64,000 nt of DNA from Okapia johnstoni (GCA_024291935.2 CM044311.1:17011001-17075000), one strand, 5' to 3'; numbered from the stretch's first letter, positions 1 through 11,225 are shown. The notes: generated by a model from the sequence alone, not told the origin. Made by a program: numbers and translations.

Positions 1-1103
1 TAAGAGTAAAATAAGCTGTCTTTTGTAAGCAGCAAGATCAGCCACTAGAGGAAGTAAGTGCTTTGCAGTTCTGGGCAGCAACACAGGAACTGATTTATGA
101 AAGAAAGTCACTGTCAAGATTCCTTTCTGCCTTGAAGAATGTCCAGAAGCTCTAGAAAATGGATTTTGAAGCATAATTTGGTAAGTACGTAAGTGTATAT
201 AAGTGCATGTTTTAAAATAACTACATTTGACTCAAGGCAGTTATTAGAAAGTCCCTCATACTATGTGAAAGGAACAAACATCTTGTCTTCTTGACAAGAT
301 CACACGTGTTCAATTATTTAATTCATAAAAATCATTCAAAACTCTCTATTTTCCTATCAATAAGATGCAATGTTTTTAATTGAATTTTTCTACCAGATGA
401 CTACAATTACTAAATATACAAAAACAAAGCTCAAAGTAATTTGCTTAAATGAAACTTAGAAGTAGTTGATTTGCAAGAGAATGAACAGTGGGTCATAGCC
501 TCACTACTCAGAAAACAGTGGTAACCAAGGAAGCATAAAAACAACGAATGTCCTTCTGATATTCAATCTGAATGTGCAACATCTTACAGCAAATAACATA
601 AAAAGAAAGAAAGGAAAAATAGATGGAAAAGGAAGGGAAAGGAAACAAACCTACCAAATCTCAAACTTGAGAAATTACCATTAACTTAACGACACAGTAC
701 TGAAGATTTTGGTAGCAAAAATTTTTACAATTCCTTAAAAGAAGGTCTTCTAGAGCATTTCTTCAAATTCAAAAGCTAAAAAAAAATTGAGAAGGAAGCA
801 ATTATATTAGCTTAGAAGAGTTGACACCTGTCAGGCAGATGACAATCAGTCTTTTGACCAAACACAATGAAAACTGGTGATTTTTTACATTTTCTTCTTG
901 GGAGCTCTACAAGAGGCTGCAAGGAAGTCTCGGATGAGAAATACTTAGGTACTCTGGGTGCCAGAGGCCCCTTACACCTATTAAAATATATGACAATTAA
1001 AATGAAATTGTATGAAGAACTAACAATGAGGAAAATTGCTTTCACTACAAAAGTGGAATAAATATGTTGCCAGGAATTGAAATACTAAGTCTATTTATTT
1101 TAA
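1..1103. other. Unassigned AT-rich DNA
   Basis: No repeat family, exon or RNA gene is recognisable here. A purine-rich run lies at about 600-647. The short open frames on both strands have no familiar protein content and are best read as chance. Confidence 0.6.
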
Positions 1104-1300
1104 GGCTTCCCTGGTGGCTCATATGGTAAAGAATTCATCTGCAATGCAGGAGACCTAGGTTCAAACTCTGGGTCAGGAAGATCATCTGGAGAAGGGAATG
1201 GCTATCCACTCCACTATTTTTGCCTGGAGAATTCCATGGACAGAGGAGCCTCGTGGGCTACAGTCCACAAAAAGTTAGACATGACTGAGTGATGTCTCAC
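1104..1300 (+). mobile_element. Bov-tA SINE
   Basis: The copy starts with the tRNA-like head (ggcttccctggtggctca), continues through the B-box-like stretch and the A unit (ctggagaagggaatgg, catggacagaggagcc), and ends in a degenerate copy of the BovB-like tail (acatgactgagtgatg). This order is the standard ruminant Bov-tA structure. The A unit is shortened near 1266, where part of the usual gtccatggggtcgcaaag block is missing. No clear target duplication was found. Confidence 0.9.
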
Positions 1301-2307
1301 TTATTATACTTACCTGAAGGCATTTAAATATGCATCAGGACATACGGACTTTAGACTGCTGCAAACTAAGAGGAACTGAGGAAATATGTGCTTCTCGTGT
1401 GTGCTTGTCTTTATTTACAAAATGAGAATCATACTATAAGCTAAACTTCAATTATTTATTAAATGAAAATCACATGCAGTCTTTAATGGGCTGTCATGAG
1501 TAAATGAAAACTGTGTTTATTCATTAATAAATACTTATTTAGTGACATTTAGAGCCTCCTACATGCCAGCCATGGTGTTAAATATTTAATATTTAAATAT
1601 TTAACATCTGGTCCAAGAATATTCAAGCTTTATTTGTTCACACATTTATTATGACTATATTGTGTAAAGGACACCTCAATTGTTCTCTGCCAGTGGAGAC
1701 ACTTTTCCTAAGTATTGAGCAAGTGATTTTATTATTATTATTATTTTTTTTTTTTGCCTTACATGATCCTCCCCCCTTCAATCACTTTGATTGATTGGTA
1801 ACTCATTTATTCTTTGGGTGAGAATTTCAGTATCTCTTTTCCTAAGAAAAATGTCCCTTATGCAGCAAGCTTAGTTAAAATTCCCCTTATATGATAGCAC
1901 CTTCATGTCTGAAGCATGGCATATGATATTATGATGGCCTGTGTAATCTTTTATAACTTTCCAGTAGGTTGTAAATTTCAAGAGAGCATCATTCAGTCAA
2001 AAATGTTTATTGAGCATATACAAAGTTCCAGTTACCAGCCTAGTTGCTGGGAATATAAAAATAGAAATAAAATAATTAAATTAAATTAAAGCATATATTT
2101 ATCCTGTTTAATAGAGCATAAAACACTAATGAAGTATCTCTCCCATTGTATAAATGAGTCATAGGCAACAGCATCTCCTAGAGTAGTTAATAAAAAGACA
2201 CCTTTCTGGATGACTCCCCAAGGCTATCCCAAGCTTGTAGGACAGATTATCTGATAGTATATCTCAGAAATCTACATCTTTGTAAAGTGCCCCAAATGGT
2301 CATTATG
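1301..2307. other. Unassigned DNA with old repeat traces
   Basis: A short ATT/poly-T tract lies at about 1728-1756. The stretch 1985-2065 resembles the old mammalian interspersed sequence built on 'tttattgagca...gctgggaatata'. A weaker similar trace lies at 1535-1575, beside an AT palindrome-like run at 1577-1605. No gene is visible. Confidence 0.5.
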
Positions 2308-2661
2308 CATGCTGAGGCTAGAGATCCCTTGGACAACTTTCCCTTGGACAGCAAGGAGATCAAACCATTCAATCCTAAAGGAAATCAACCCTGAATATTC
2401 ATTGGAAGGATTGATGCTGAAGCTGAAGCTCCAATACTTTGGCCACCTGATGCGAAGAGCTGACTCATTAGAAAAGACCCTGATGCTGGGAAAGATTGAA
2501 GGCTAAAGGAGAAGGAAATGGCAGAGGATGAGATGGTTAGATAGCATCACTGACTCAATGGACGTGAATTTGAGCAAACTCTGGGAGACAGTGAAGGACA
2601 AGGAAGCCTGGCGTGCTGCAGTCCACGGGGTTGCAAAAAGTTGGACAAAACTTAGTTACTG
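2308..2661 (+). mobile_element. BovB LINE 3' fragment, older tail class
   Basis: This is the last ~350 bp of BovB, 5' truncated. In translation it matches the C-terminal part of the BovB protein (the [15 protein letters not shown] and EKTLMLGKI blocks), with a stop at 2504-2506. The end lacks the young (GAACT)n tail, and CpG-derived changes are frequent, so it looks older than most copies here. The first ~20 bp repeat 'cccttggaca', a small local duplication. Confidence 0.85.
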
Positions 2662-2689
2662 AAGAGCAAAAGTGGAGAGATCATGTTCT

Positions 2690-2780
2690 ATTTCATATAC
2701 TCTTGTATCCTCATCATGGAGTAGAGTGCCTGGCACAAAATGGGTTCTTGTTAATTGTGAGTTAGGTGAATGAATGAGTT
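2690..2780 (+). repeat. L2 LINE 3' end (ancient)
   Basis: The order 'agtgcctggcaca ... ttgttaattg ... gaatgaatga' matches the widely conserved L2 3' end. It follows directly on the BovB tail, which suggests BovB inserted into or beside it. Confidence 0.6.
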
Positions 2781-2859
2781 GCTGACAGCCTCAAGTATCA
2801 CTAGTTTATATAACCCACACACCACAGAGAGCAGAGCACATTTTACAGATGCACATAGA

Positions 2860-3350
2860 AGGACATGACTAACTCTTTAGGAATGTCAGATGACTTTCCT
2901 AGGAATATGTGATTTATACTATGAAGGGCAAGAAGTTTGGGAGACAGAAAGATCAGAGAAATAGTATTCTCAACAGAAAGGAGATAAGAGCTAAGGCAAG
3001 AGGATAAAGAGCTTGGGGTGTTCAGGAAATATTGAGTCTGTGTGTGTTGCCTGACACATGTGGACACAAGAGAAGTTAAGATGAGTGAAATCCCTAATAG
3101 GCATCTGGCCTCTACTGTATGCAATAGTAAGACATTGAAATCAACAAATCTGTTCCTAGACAAATGAACCTTGGCAATACTGTAGAGGATAGATTGTCTA
3201 TTAGGAAGGCTATAGGAAAAAGTGTGAAGATAAATGGTCATCAGTTATATAAGCGGGGGTGTCATAGAAGGGACAACAAGGACAGCATTGAGAGATATTT
3301 ATGAAATAGAATCTATCAGACATGATGACTATTGTGGTGATATGGCAAGT
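2860..3350 (+). repeat. Ancient L1M-like 3' sequence
   Basis: This is a long non-coding mammalian repeat, recognised from the block order around 'gaaaggagataagagctaaggc', 'tgttcaggaaata' and a later 'gaatctatcagacatgatgac' segment. The same family recurs in this window at 39953-40520 and 45960-49860. I assign it to the L1M-type 3' UTR group from memory, and the subfamily is not certain. It explains a 132-codon minus-strand open frame as chance. Confidence 0.5.
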
Positions 3351-4967
3351 GTAATTGATGCCAATATTTATGAAAAAATACTAATAATTGCTACAATAAA
3401 GTTGGAAATTTTAAGAAATTCCTTATGACTAACATTAAAACAAGAAAGAGTTCAATAGTTAAAGCTGAATAAATTTTCCAACTTTTTATGGCTCTAATAC
3501 ACTTTTTGTTTACATTACTAGTAACTTACTGAATTGGATACAACACAATTATCAATATAAGTACAGTGTCCCCTTAAAGTTTTACTCCATTTTTTCTACA
3601 ATTCTATTATGTGAATATTGCTGATTTCATTGAAGTGGTCTGATAAAAGACCAGCATCTTGATCTCAACTAATAGTTTTAAAAGCAGGAGTAAATATAGA
3701 CCTTTAAGAAAATTTCTTCTTTAAAACAATCTTCTAAAAATTGCCCTTGTCAGCTACATGACTACCTTGATAAAATATTGTTACAGAGGATGAAAAATCA
3801 GAAATGTTTAGGTGAAATTTTACCTATGGTTTCTCTGGATGGAATAGATTGTCTAAATAATGTTCTTTTATTATCCTCTGTGGGAGACAGAATTTATGTG
3901 TTCTTGACTAGGAAAGAAGTCATAATCATATTTAACCAACAACAAAAATGAAAGCCCAAATATTGTCACCACCCCTTTCTGTTGCTTTGGAAAAGGTGTT
4001 GATTTCACTTTGGAATGCAGAAGGTGATGAGGGCAAACAAGAGGAAAAAACACTTCAAGACCAAGTCGAAGAGACAAGTTTAGCTTGTACTTTCCTTGAC
4101 ATTTCATCAAGAAAAATTGAAAGTCTTGTTTGCAATGATTTTCTCTGACTCAGTTCTTCATTATGAAAAAGCACTTTCACTTTTAAATTATGGCTTTCAA
4201 ATCTCAAGGAAAAAAAAAAACTACTGGCTCTACAGTCTAGCCTAATATTGGAAGAAAAACCTGAGTTCTAAAGAGAAATGTGGATTGAGAGTGCTCTCTT
4301 TCTCACTCTTTATAATGCACATACACATATGTGCATATCTTAAATGCTAACGAAATTGTCCTAAAACACTGAGTGAAATTGGAGACATTTGACTTAGTGC
4401 CTTGGAATGACTTCAATGACTTCAGAACAGAGACTGAAAAGAAGATAAGAAAGCATAATATTAATTGTTCTTCTATCATCTCTACCAGGGCTGTGAAGTT
4501 TCATAGTGACGTGCTGAATGAAAGAGTGTTCTTTCTTGCTTAAGATAACTGGTGCTTAGAACTGAAATATCCAAAGCACATGGAATTCAAATTATTTAAA
4601 ATACACAATAAAGATATTCAAACCTCTTGTATACTATGTCCTTCTTTTATCTGAACATACAGTTTGAAATAAATATTTTCAACTGTGATATAAAGAGATG
4701 CCACGTTAGTAGTTCAAAATTTTAAATTCAGTTTTCTTCATCAGATGAAGATAAAATGATGAATAAGAAAATGAATTTGGGTGAAAGTTTTCTTTCTTTT
4801 CAAAGAATATGTAAAGTAAAATAAAAATATGCTTGCCTACACACTTTTTCTCTTCCACTCCTTTTAACTTTCGCAGTGTTTTTTTCCACCACTATTAAAG
4901 ACCATTAATTTGGAATTTAGTTAAGATTGCCTAGTATTCTGATAAATGGAGCAATATTGGAAATCCT
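3351..4967. other. Unassigned AT-rich DNA
   Basis: No repeat or coding feature could be supported. Short A and T tracts are common. The longest open frames are under 80 codons and carry no recognisable motif. Confidence 0.55.
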
Positions 4968-5523
4968 AATCACTGCTGATGGTGATTGCAGCCATGAAAT
5001 TAAAAGACGCTTACTCCTTGGAAGGAAGGTTATGGCCAACCTAGATAGCATATTTAAAAGCAGAGACATTACTTTGCCAACAAAAGTCCGTCTAGTCAAG
5101 GCTATGGTTTTTCCAGTGGTCATGTATGGATGTGAGAGTTGGACGGTGAAGAAAGCTGAGCGCCGAAGAATTAATGCTTTTGAACTGTGGTGTTGGAGAA
5201 GACTCTTGAGGGTCCCTTGGACTGAAAGGAGATCCAAACAGTCCATCCTAAAGGAGATCAATCCTGGGTGTTCATTGGAAGGACTGATGTTGAAGCTGAA
5301 ACTCCAATACTTTGGCCACCTCATGCGAACAGTTGACTCATTGGAAAAGACCCTAATGCTGGGAAGGATTCGGGGCAGGAGGAGAAGGGGACGACAGAGG
5401 ATGAGATGGTTGGATGGCATCACTGACTCGATGGACATGGGTTTGGGTAGACTCCAGGAGTTGGTGATGGACAGGGAGGCCTGGCGTGCTGTGGTTCATG
5501 GGGTCGCAAAGCATTGGACATGA
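4968..5523 (+). pseudogene. BovB ORF, C-terminal third, frame intact
   Basis: This fragment of the BovB reverse-transcriptase polyprotein covers the region downstream of the RT catalytic core. About 185 codons are open, from the [14 protein letters not shown] block through [36 protein letters not shown] and [12 protein letters not shown] to the GVAK end. The frame stops at 5521-5523 with TGA where the family reads CGA, a CpG-type change, about four codons before the usual stop. Endonuclease and RT core are absent, so no activity is possible. The minus-strand open frame over the same bases is a shadow. Confidence 0.85.
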
Positions 5524-5541
5524 CTGAGTGACTGAATGAAT
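4968..5541 (+). mobile_element. BovB LINE, 5'-truncated, young-looking
   Basis: The copy begins inside the C-terminal coding third (at 'aatcactgctgatgg') and runs to the family's 3' end near 5541. The coding part is unbroken (see the pseudogene entry). The tail has only one imperfect 'gactgaatgaa' unit. No convincing target duplication was found. Confidence 0.9.
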
Positions 5542-5582
5542 TTATATAAACAGCTATTAAGTAATTTAAGAGAAGCCTCCTA

Positions 5583-5846
5583 ACATTAATTAGAAACAAT
5601 TTGTGTTCATGACATAAATCCATACTCCTTGCTTCGGTACTGCATCAGATTCTCTTAGCTTTGCTTGTGTACAGGGGCCTTTGTCACATGGTACCCCACC
5701 ACCATTGACCCATGACCTCCTTCTTTTCTTCCCGACTTCATAGAGACACACGTCACAGTGAGCTGCTCCTGCCTGTGCTCTGTGTATCTCTATTCATTAT
5801 CTACCACAAAGTTTCCCTGGTGCAGATAAAGTTTTTATATGTGTCA
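5583..5846 (+). repeat. Unrecognised ~260 bp repeat, copy A
   Basis: It aligns along its length with 7839-8091. Shared blocks are 'acattaatta', 'ctcttagcttt / ctctcagcttt', 'gcctgtgctctgtgt', 'ttccctggt' and 'gataaagtttttata'. By eye, similarity is moderate with several small gaps. The flanks do not match, so this looks like a dispersed element rather than a simple tandem duplication. I could not name the family. Confidence 0.6.
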
Positions 5847-5861
5847 GTAAGGTATGAGATG

Positions 5862-6076
5862 GCTTCCCAGGTGGCTCAGTGGTAAAGAATCTGCCTGACA
5901 ATGCGGAAGATGCAGGAGACATGGGTTCCATCCCTGGGTCTGGAAGATCCCCTGGAGAAGGGAATGGCAACCCACTCCAGTATCCTTGCCTCTGAAATCC
6001 CAAGGACAAAGGAGCCTGGAAAGCTATAGTTCACGGTGTCACAAGGAGTCAGACACGATGGGGCACACACTCACAC
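5862..6076 (+). mobile_element. Bov-tA SINE with target duplication
   Basis: This is a full tRNA-like head plus A unit. It is flanked by direct repeats 'aaggtatgagatg' at 5849-5861 and 6077-6089, a 13 bp target duplication. The head carries an extra ~10 bp (gcggaagat) before the usual 'gcaggagac'. The element ends in a CA-rich tail. Confidence 0.92.
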
Positions 6077-6484
6077 AAGGTATGAGATGCCCTGGAACAT
6101 TTAAGATCCTACACAGGAACAATCCAGGACTGCTACCCTATTAAAGCACTATAGGGTATAACTTTCACAAATGAGTCTCTCTACTAACAGAGGAATATTT
6201 TCCGTTTGTCTTTCAATGGAGAACTCAGGGATGCCCCTGTGCTCCACACTCTTAGAGAATGGTGATGGGAGACCAAGTATTTTGATGTTGGTCTGATCAC
6301 AAATGGTACCCAGATCAGAACAAGCCTTTTTATTCACTCAGCCTCTTTCCATGCTTCACTCTCCTTCTCATTAAAATATACTTCCCTGGAATTATTCTCC
6401 CTAATAAAATGTTAGAAAGTATGATTTGCCAGAGACCTATTTTCTTCAATTCCATGCTGAGGAATTTCATGAATTAGGGTCTGT
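6077..6484. other. Unassigned DNA
   Basis: Beyond the right-hand SINE duplication (6077-6089), nothing recognisable was seen up to the next BovB insertion. Confidence 0.5.
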
Positions 6485-7521
6485 AGCTTAAATGTTCAGT
6501 TCAGTTCAGTTCAGTCACTTAATTGGGTTGACTCTTTGCAACCTCGTGGACTGTAGTATGCCAGGGTTCCCTGTCCATCACAAACCCCCTCAGCTTGCTT
6601 AAAATCATGTCCATCTACTCAGTGATGCCATCCAACCATATCATCTTCTACTCCTCCCACCTTCAACTTTGCCCAGCATCAGGGGCTTTTCAAATGGGTC
6701 AATTCTTCACATTAGGTGGCCAAAGTATTGGAGTTTCAGCTTCAGCATCAGTCCTTCCAATGAATATGCAGGACTGATTTCCTTTAGGATTGACTGGTTG
6801 GATGTCCTTGCTGTCCAAGGGACTCTCGAGAGTCTTCTCCAACACCACAGTTCAAAAGCATCAATTCTTCAGTGCTCAGCTTTCTTTATAGTCCAGATCT
6901 CACATCCATACATGACTACTGGAAAAACCAAAGCTGTGACTAGATAGAATTTTTTTGACAAAGTAATATCTCTGCTTTTTAATATACTGTCTAGGTTGGT
7001 CATAGCTTTTCTTCCAAGGAGCAAGTCTTTTAATTTCATGGCTGCAGCCACCATCTACAGTGATTTTGGAGCCCAGAAAATAAAGTCTGTCACTGTTTCC
7101 ATGGGAGTACCAGACCACCTGACCTGCCTCTTGAGAAATCTGTATGCAGGTAAAAAAGCAACAGTCAGAACTGGACATGGAACAACAGACTGGTACCAAA
7201 TTGAGAAAGGAGTACGTCAAGGCTGTATATTGTCACCCTACTTATTTAACTTACATGAATAAGTACATCATGTGAGATGTTGGACTGGATGAAGCACAAG
7301 CTGGAATCAAGATTGCTGGGAGAAACAGCAATAGACTCACGTATGCAGATGATATCACACTTATGGCAGAAAGCAAAGAAGAATTAAAGAGCCTCTTGAT
7401 GAAAGTGAAAGAGGAAAGTGAAAAAGTTGGCTTAAAGCTCAACATTCACAAAACAGATCATGGCATCTGGTCCCATCACTTCGTGGCAAATAGATGGAGA
7501 AGCAATGGAAACAGCTTAAAT
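6485..7521 (-). mobile_element. BovB LINE, twin-primed (5' part inverted)
   Basis: The 3' part lies on the minus strand (6494-7102), with the repeated 'gttcagttcag' tail at its left end. It is joined at about 7102/7103 to an upstream BovB segment in plus orientation (7103-7512), which covers the RT region including the YADD area (reading YADD at about 7338-7349). Both parts break at the same family position, in 'atggaaacag', sharing about ten bases. Direct repeats 'agcttaaat' flank the whole at 6485-6493 and 7513-7521. This is the classic outcome of twin priming in one insertion event. The coding sequence is split and dead. Confidence 0.9.
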
Positions 7522-7544
7522 TCTACCCAATGAAGAATCTCATT

Positions 7545-7838
7545 GTCTGCATCACCCAAAAGTGCACCCCCTTCTGATGACTATCCGCTTGTCCCTGTCT
7601 CTTGATATATTATATAATGCTTTGTTGCAATTGCCTGTCTCCTCCTACTAGAATATGGAGTGTCTATTCCCACTGGAATAGACAATGGAGACAGATCTTT
7701 TTGTTCATTTAGCAATCAATGTGTTAAGTTTTGCAGGAAAGTCACTTCTGTGAGACGTACCCAGACCTTTTGAAATTGCAATCCACTCTCTGTCCCTCTG
7801 ACTTCTACCCAATAACCTTAGTCATTTTTATTTTCCCA
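7545..7838 (+). repeat. L2 LINE fragments (ancient)
   Basis: Segments around 'cctgtctcctcctactagaatat' (7630-7660) and the pyrimidine-rich 'aaattgcaatccactctctg' (7774-7793) follow the order of the L2 3' region. Divergence is high. The L2 3' end continues at 8354-8470, beyond repeat copy B and a SINE. Confidence 0.5.
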
Positions 7839-8091
7839 ACATTAATTAAAAACTATGTGTGCTCCTGGAATAAGATCAGTACTCTTCTCTTGTGTGTTAG
7901 ATCCTCTCAGCTTTAACTGTCTGTAGGAACCTAGGCTATATAGTCCCCCAGCCACTACTGATGCCACTGACCTCATGGGTTTGCCTCCCACCTGCACAGG
8001 GATACAGTCCAGAGCCTCAAGCCTGTGCTCTGTGTGTCTCTACTTACCATCTACTTCAAACCTTCCCTGGTATGGATAAGTTTTTATAAGT
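7839..8091 (+). repeat. Unrecognised ~260 bp repeat, copy B
   Basis: This is the partner of 5583-5846 in the same orientation, about 2.2 kb downstream. It interrupts an L2-like stretch, since L2-like sequence precedes it and an L2-like 3' end follows at 8354-8470. That supports an inserted element of unknown family. No coding potential was seen. Confidence 0.6.
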
Positions 8092-8144
8092 TACTATATA
8101 ATATACTTTTGTATGTTTTTAATTTACTGTGACCACCTCTCACT

Positions 8145-8353
8145 GAGCTTCCCTGGTGACTCAGATGGTTAAGTATCTGCCTGCAATTCAAGAGACCTGG
8201 GTTCAGTCCCTGTTTCAAGAAGATCCCCTGGAGAAGGGAACAGCAACCCACTCCAGTATTCTTGCCTGGAAAATTCCATGGACAGAGGAGCCTGGCAGGT
8301 TACGGTCCATGGGGATGCAAAGAGTCTAACACACACACACACCCACACACACA
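8145..8353 (+). mobile_element. Bov-tA SINE with CA-rich tail
   Basis: Full head and A unit, with the tail drawn out into a (CA)n-like tract (8330-8353). Flanks 'cctctcact' (8136-8144) and 'cccctcact' (8354-8362) form a 9 bp target duplication with one mismatch. Confidence 0.9.
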
Positions 8354-8470
8354 CCCCTCACTAACATGAAAGCTTTATAAAGTCAGGTACATTTTGCTCT
8401 GTTTTCCATGCATCCCAAGTGCCTAAAATAGTGCCTGACACAGGATAGGCCTTCTGTTGAATGAATGAGG
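8354..8470 (+). repeat. L2 LINE 3' end (ancient)
   Basis: 'aagtgcctaaaatagtgcctgac' followed by 'ggcct...ttgaatgaatga' matches the conserved L2 3' end. It is the continuation of the L2-like sequence to the left of the SINE. Confidence 0.6.
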
Positions 8471-9234
8471 AGTCTTTAACCTCAGAGATATGAAAAGAAG
8501 TTATTGGTCATATTCTCCACAGAACCAGAGAATTTGTGAGGTTTGTTCATATGAATTGATTTGTCAGGATTAGACTCACACATACAGAAAGTTCAACTGA
8601 ATTTAAGAAGACCGAACTGACTCAGTACATGCTCTAAAAATACAACAAAATTTAATGCTATTATCATCACCATCTCTCTTCACATTATTCTTCAAGAATT
8701 TTCTCTGATAGTATATTTTTCTTCTTCTCACCTCTTGCCTATGTTTGGTTCTAGAGTTTCAGTTCCTTCTATAAAATGTCATACAATGAAGATAAAACAG
8801 ACTTAATGAAGTATTTTTTTCATTTATGTAGAGACTCTAAAATACTCTAAGCTGTTTTCTTCTTTTACCTTGATTTGTAAGTTGGAATAGATATTTTTAA
8901 TGGCAGTGCAAGTCACAGCTTCAACCCATACAATCTAGAGGTCTCCCTCCAAACATTTTGATTATATCAGGCACAGGATAAGCATAAAGACTTCATAAGA
9001 GTAAACAGAAAAAAAAAATCCCCAGTCATTGCATCTTCAGTAGTCTGCTTCTTCGCTCATCAACTACTAACATCCTTTAGTTTCTGTTCTACCTCAATTC
9101 ATACTCTGGATTTCAAACACTACATAATTGCATATTTCTCCATCTTTGCTTGCTCTACTAACCCAAGCAGATGGTGGATGAAGATGGCAAGCAGTAACCC
9201 AACCATGGGCAGGAACCCTGAAAGCACCAAACTT
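8471..9234. other. Unassigned DNA
   Basis: No repeat family, gene or strong regulatory cluster was recognised. An A8 run lies near 9011. Confidence 0.5.
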
Positions 9235-9790
9235 ACTGCCCCAAGTCTGTCACTGTTACCAGATCTGTTGCTCTAGAATCATATCCCTGCCCCTCCCTCA
9301 AATAAAAACCAATTTCCTATATAAGTTTCAGGAGGAAGCTGCAAAGACAACAAAAGAACTGATTAGAACCAACTAGGCCCAAGATGGTGGAAAATTTGAC
9401 TTCCACTAGACCTGGATCCTCATTATGATGATAACGCATTAGCATGTTAAATGACACACCCACCAGCTCTGTGACAGTTGACAATTGCCATGACAATAAT
9501 TGGGTACGCCCATATAGGAACTGTAAAGGAGAATTATATAAGTTTCAGGTCTAAACCACACCCCTGTTCTTGAATAACTCATAACTATTACTCCCACTTT
9601 TTCCAAATCCCTCAGATTTACCTCAACTCTCCCACATATTTGGTGACTTTCCACTCAAAATGGATTGCCAAGTTGATTTTTGAAGGAGATCCCTGCTTTT
9701 CTGTTTTTTTGTTTTGTTTTTGTTTTTTACCATTGAATAAAGTTTATACTATTCCATTCTCAGCATTGGTTTCCAAATTGGTGTCGAGAA
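9235..9790 (+). mobile_element. Old ERV-type LTR, probably solo
   Basis: The block 'gcattagcatgttaaatgac ... acccaccag ... gacagttgacaattgccatgacaa' is typical of class I (gammaretrovirus-like) mammalian LTRs. A TATA-like TATATAAG lies at 9535-9542 and a polyadenylation signal AATAAA at 9736-9741. A possible 3' LTR boundary is near 9775, followed by a primer-binding-site-like TGGTGTCGAGAATC at 9779. A 15 bp direct repeat 'tatataagtttcagg' occurs at 9318-9332 and 9535-9549. The left boundary is not defined. No viral coding region follows. Confidence 0.5.
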
Positions 9791-10669
9791 TCTGTTTGGG
9801 AATAGAATCTCAAAGACCAAAACAGAAGGGGTCTCAGCCAGGACCCAGAGGAAGTCAGGTCAATCAATTTGGTAACATCACTTGCCATATCTATAAATAC
9901 CTCTATTAGTGCCAACATCCTTTTTGAATTCTTCTCTGATTAATCCTTGAGCACTGGCAACCCTAACTACCTTGGTCCCTGTGTATTTCTGCTCTAGTGC
10001 ACATATGAAAATATGGTTTCATACTTTGACTTCTTGTATCATTTTCTCTATTATCCTAATGCCATGAGAGTAGTTTCCAGTTTTGAAACTACCTTCTCCT
10101 TATCATAAGAAGTCAACCAGACAATCTCTGTGTTCAGTTTAAATTAGTTTGCATTCTTGTCTCTTTAATTGAAATCCTTGCATCTCAAAAGCAAAGCCCA
10201 GAATTCCATCCTACTTCTTAACCTCACACAGCTGTGAAACTCAGATGGAGTGTTCTACATACATTGTACGTATCAGCGAGAAGTGTTGAAAATTTCTTTC
10301 TAAGAATGATTTCAAATAATAGGGGGTTTTATATATATTTGTGTCAAGATTAAATATCTATTGATAACCCAAAGAAAGGAGTGTTAGTAATGATATCTTA
10401 GCTGAGGAATGTGATAAAATTTTGGGTTAAGGAGTAGTATCTCTTGTGTTAACAGCAAACCCAGAAAGAGCTCAGGATAGGTGAGCAGTAGTTATGTGAG
10501 TTAGCCAATATGAGACAAGTCACCTCCAAAATAGTTCAGATGAACACAACCTAGACACCTCAAGGAGATCAAGATGAAGTTTGATGTGTGGAAACTTTGG
10601 AAGTGTATTATTGGTTCTGTCCTGGGAAATAAAGAAGAACTTTGAAAACAGTAGTGACATATTTGTATC
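9791..10669. other. Unassigned DNA
   Basis: The first ~70 bp may be leader sequence just outside the LTR. Nothing else is recognisable before the BovB tail. Confidence 0.5.
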
Positions 10670-10960
10670 AATGAGTCCTGAATATTCATTGGAAGGACTG
10701 ATGCTGAAGCTGAAACTCCAATACTTTGGTCACCAGATGCGAAGAACTGACTCATTTGAAAACACCCTGATGCTGGGCAAGAATGAAGGCAGGAGGAGTG
10801 GGGACGACAGAGGATGACATGGTTGGAAGGCATCACCTACTCGGTGGACATGAGTCTGAGCAAGCTCCGGGAGATGGTGAGGGACAAGGAAGCCTGGTGT
10901 GCTGCAGTCCATGGGGTCAAAAAGAGTCGGAAACGACTGAGCGACTGAACTGAACTGATG
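10670..10960 (+). mobile_element. BovB LINE 3' fragment
   Basis: The last ~290 bp of BovB, from the CSLEG/YSLEG block to the 'gactgaactgaactga' tail. The frame has a small deletion at about 10797 in the GRRRRG region and is closed soon after. Confidence 0.88.
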
Positions 10961-11099
10961 GGGTGGGCACTTAGGTATTCTGACTCCAAAATCCTTGGCC
11001 TTTACTACTATTTTGTTTGGCATTATGACATTTTGAGCTTGAAAGTCTTTTTCAGGTGAGGGACTCTTCTGTGCATTTAAGATTCTTATTAGCATCTCT

Positions 11100-11225
11100 A
11101 GTTTCTACCTCTGAGGTGCCTTTAGCTTTGCCCATTTGTAGCAACTAAAAATGCCTCCACACATTGCCACATATCTCCCCTGTGTGTGTATGTCAGGGGG
11201 TAGCAAAGGGAGGTAGTTTTCCCCT
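11100..11225 (+). repeat. MER5A-like hAT/Charlie fragment
   Basis: The order 'gtagcaactaaaaatgcctcc', 'acattgccacatatctcccc' and 'cagggggtagc' matches the central and 3' part of MER5A, a non-autonomous hAT-Charlie element of mammals. The terminal repeat is worn. Confidence 0.7.

Noticed and set aside
2843..3241. 132-codon minus-strand open frame
   Set aside because: It overlaps ancient L1M-like repeat sequence in antisense, has low-complexity Ser/Leu-rich content, and no recognisable domain.
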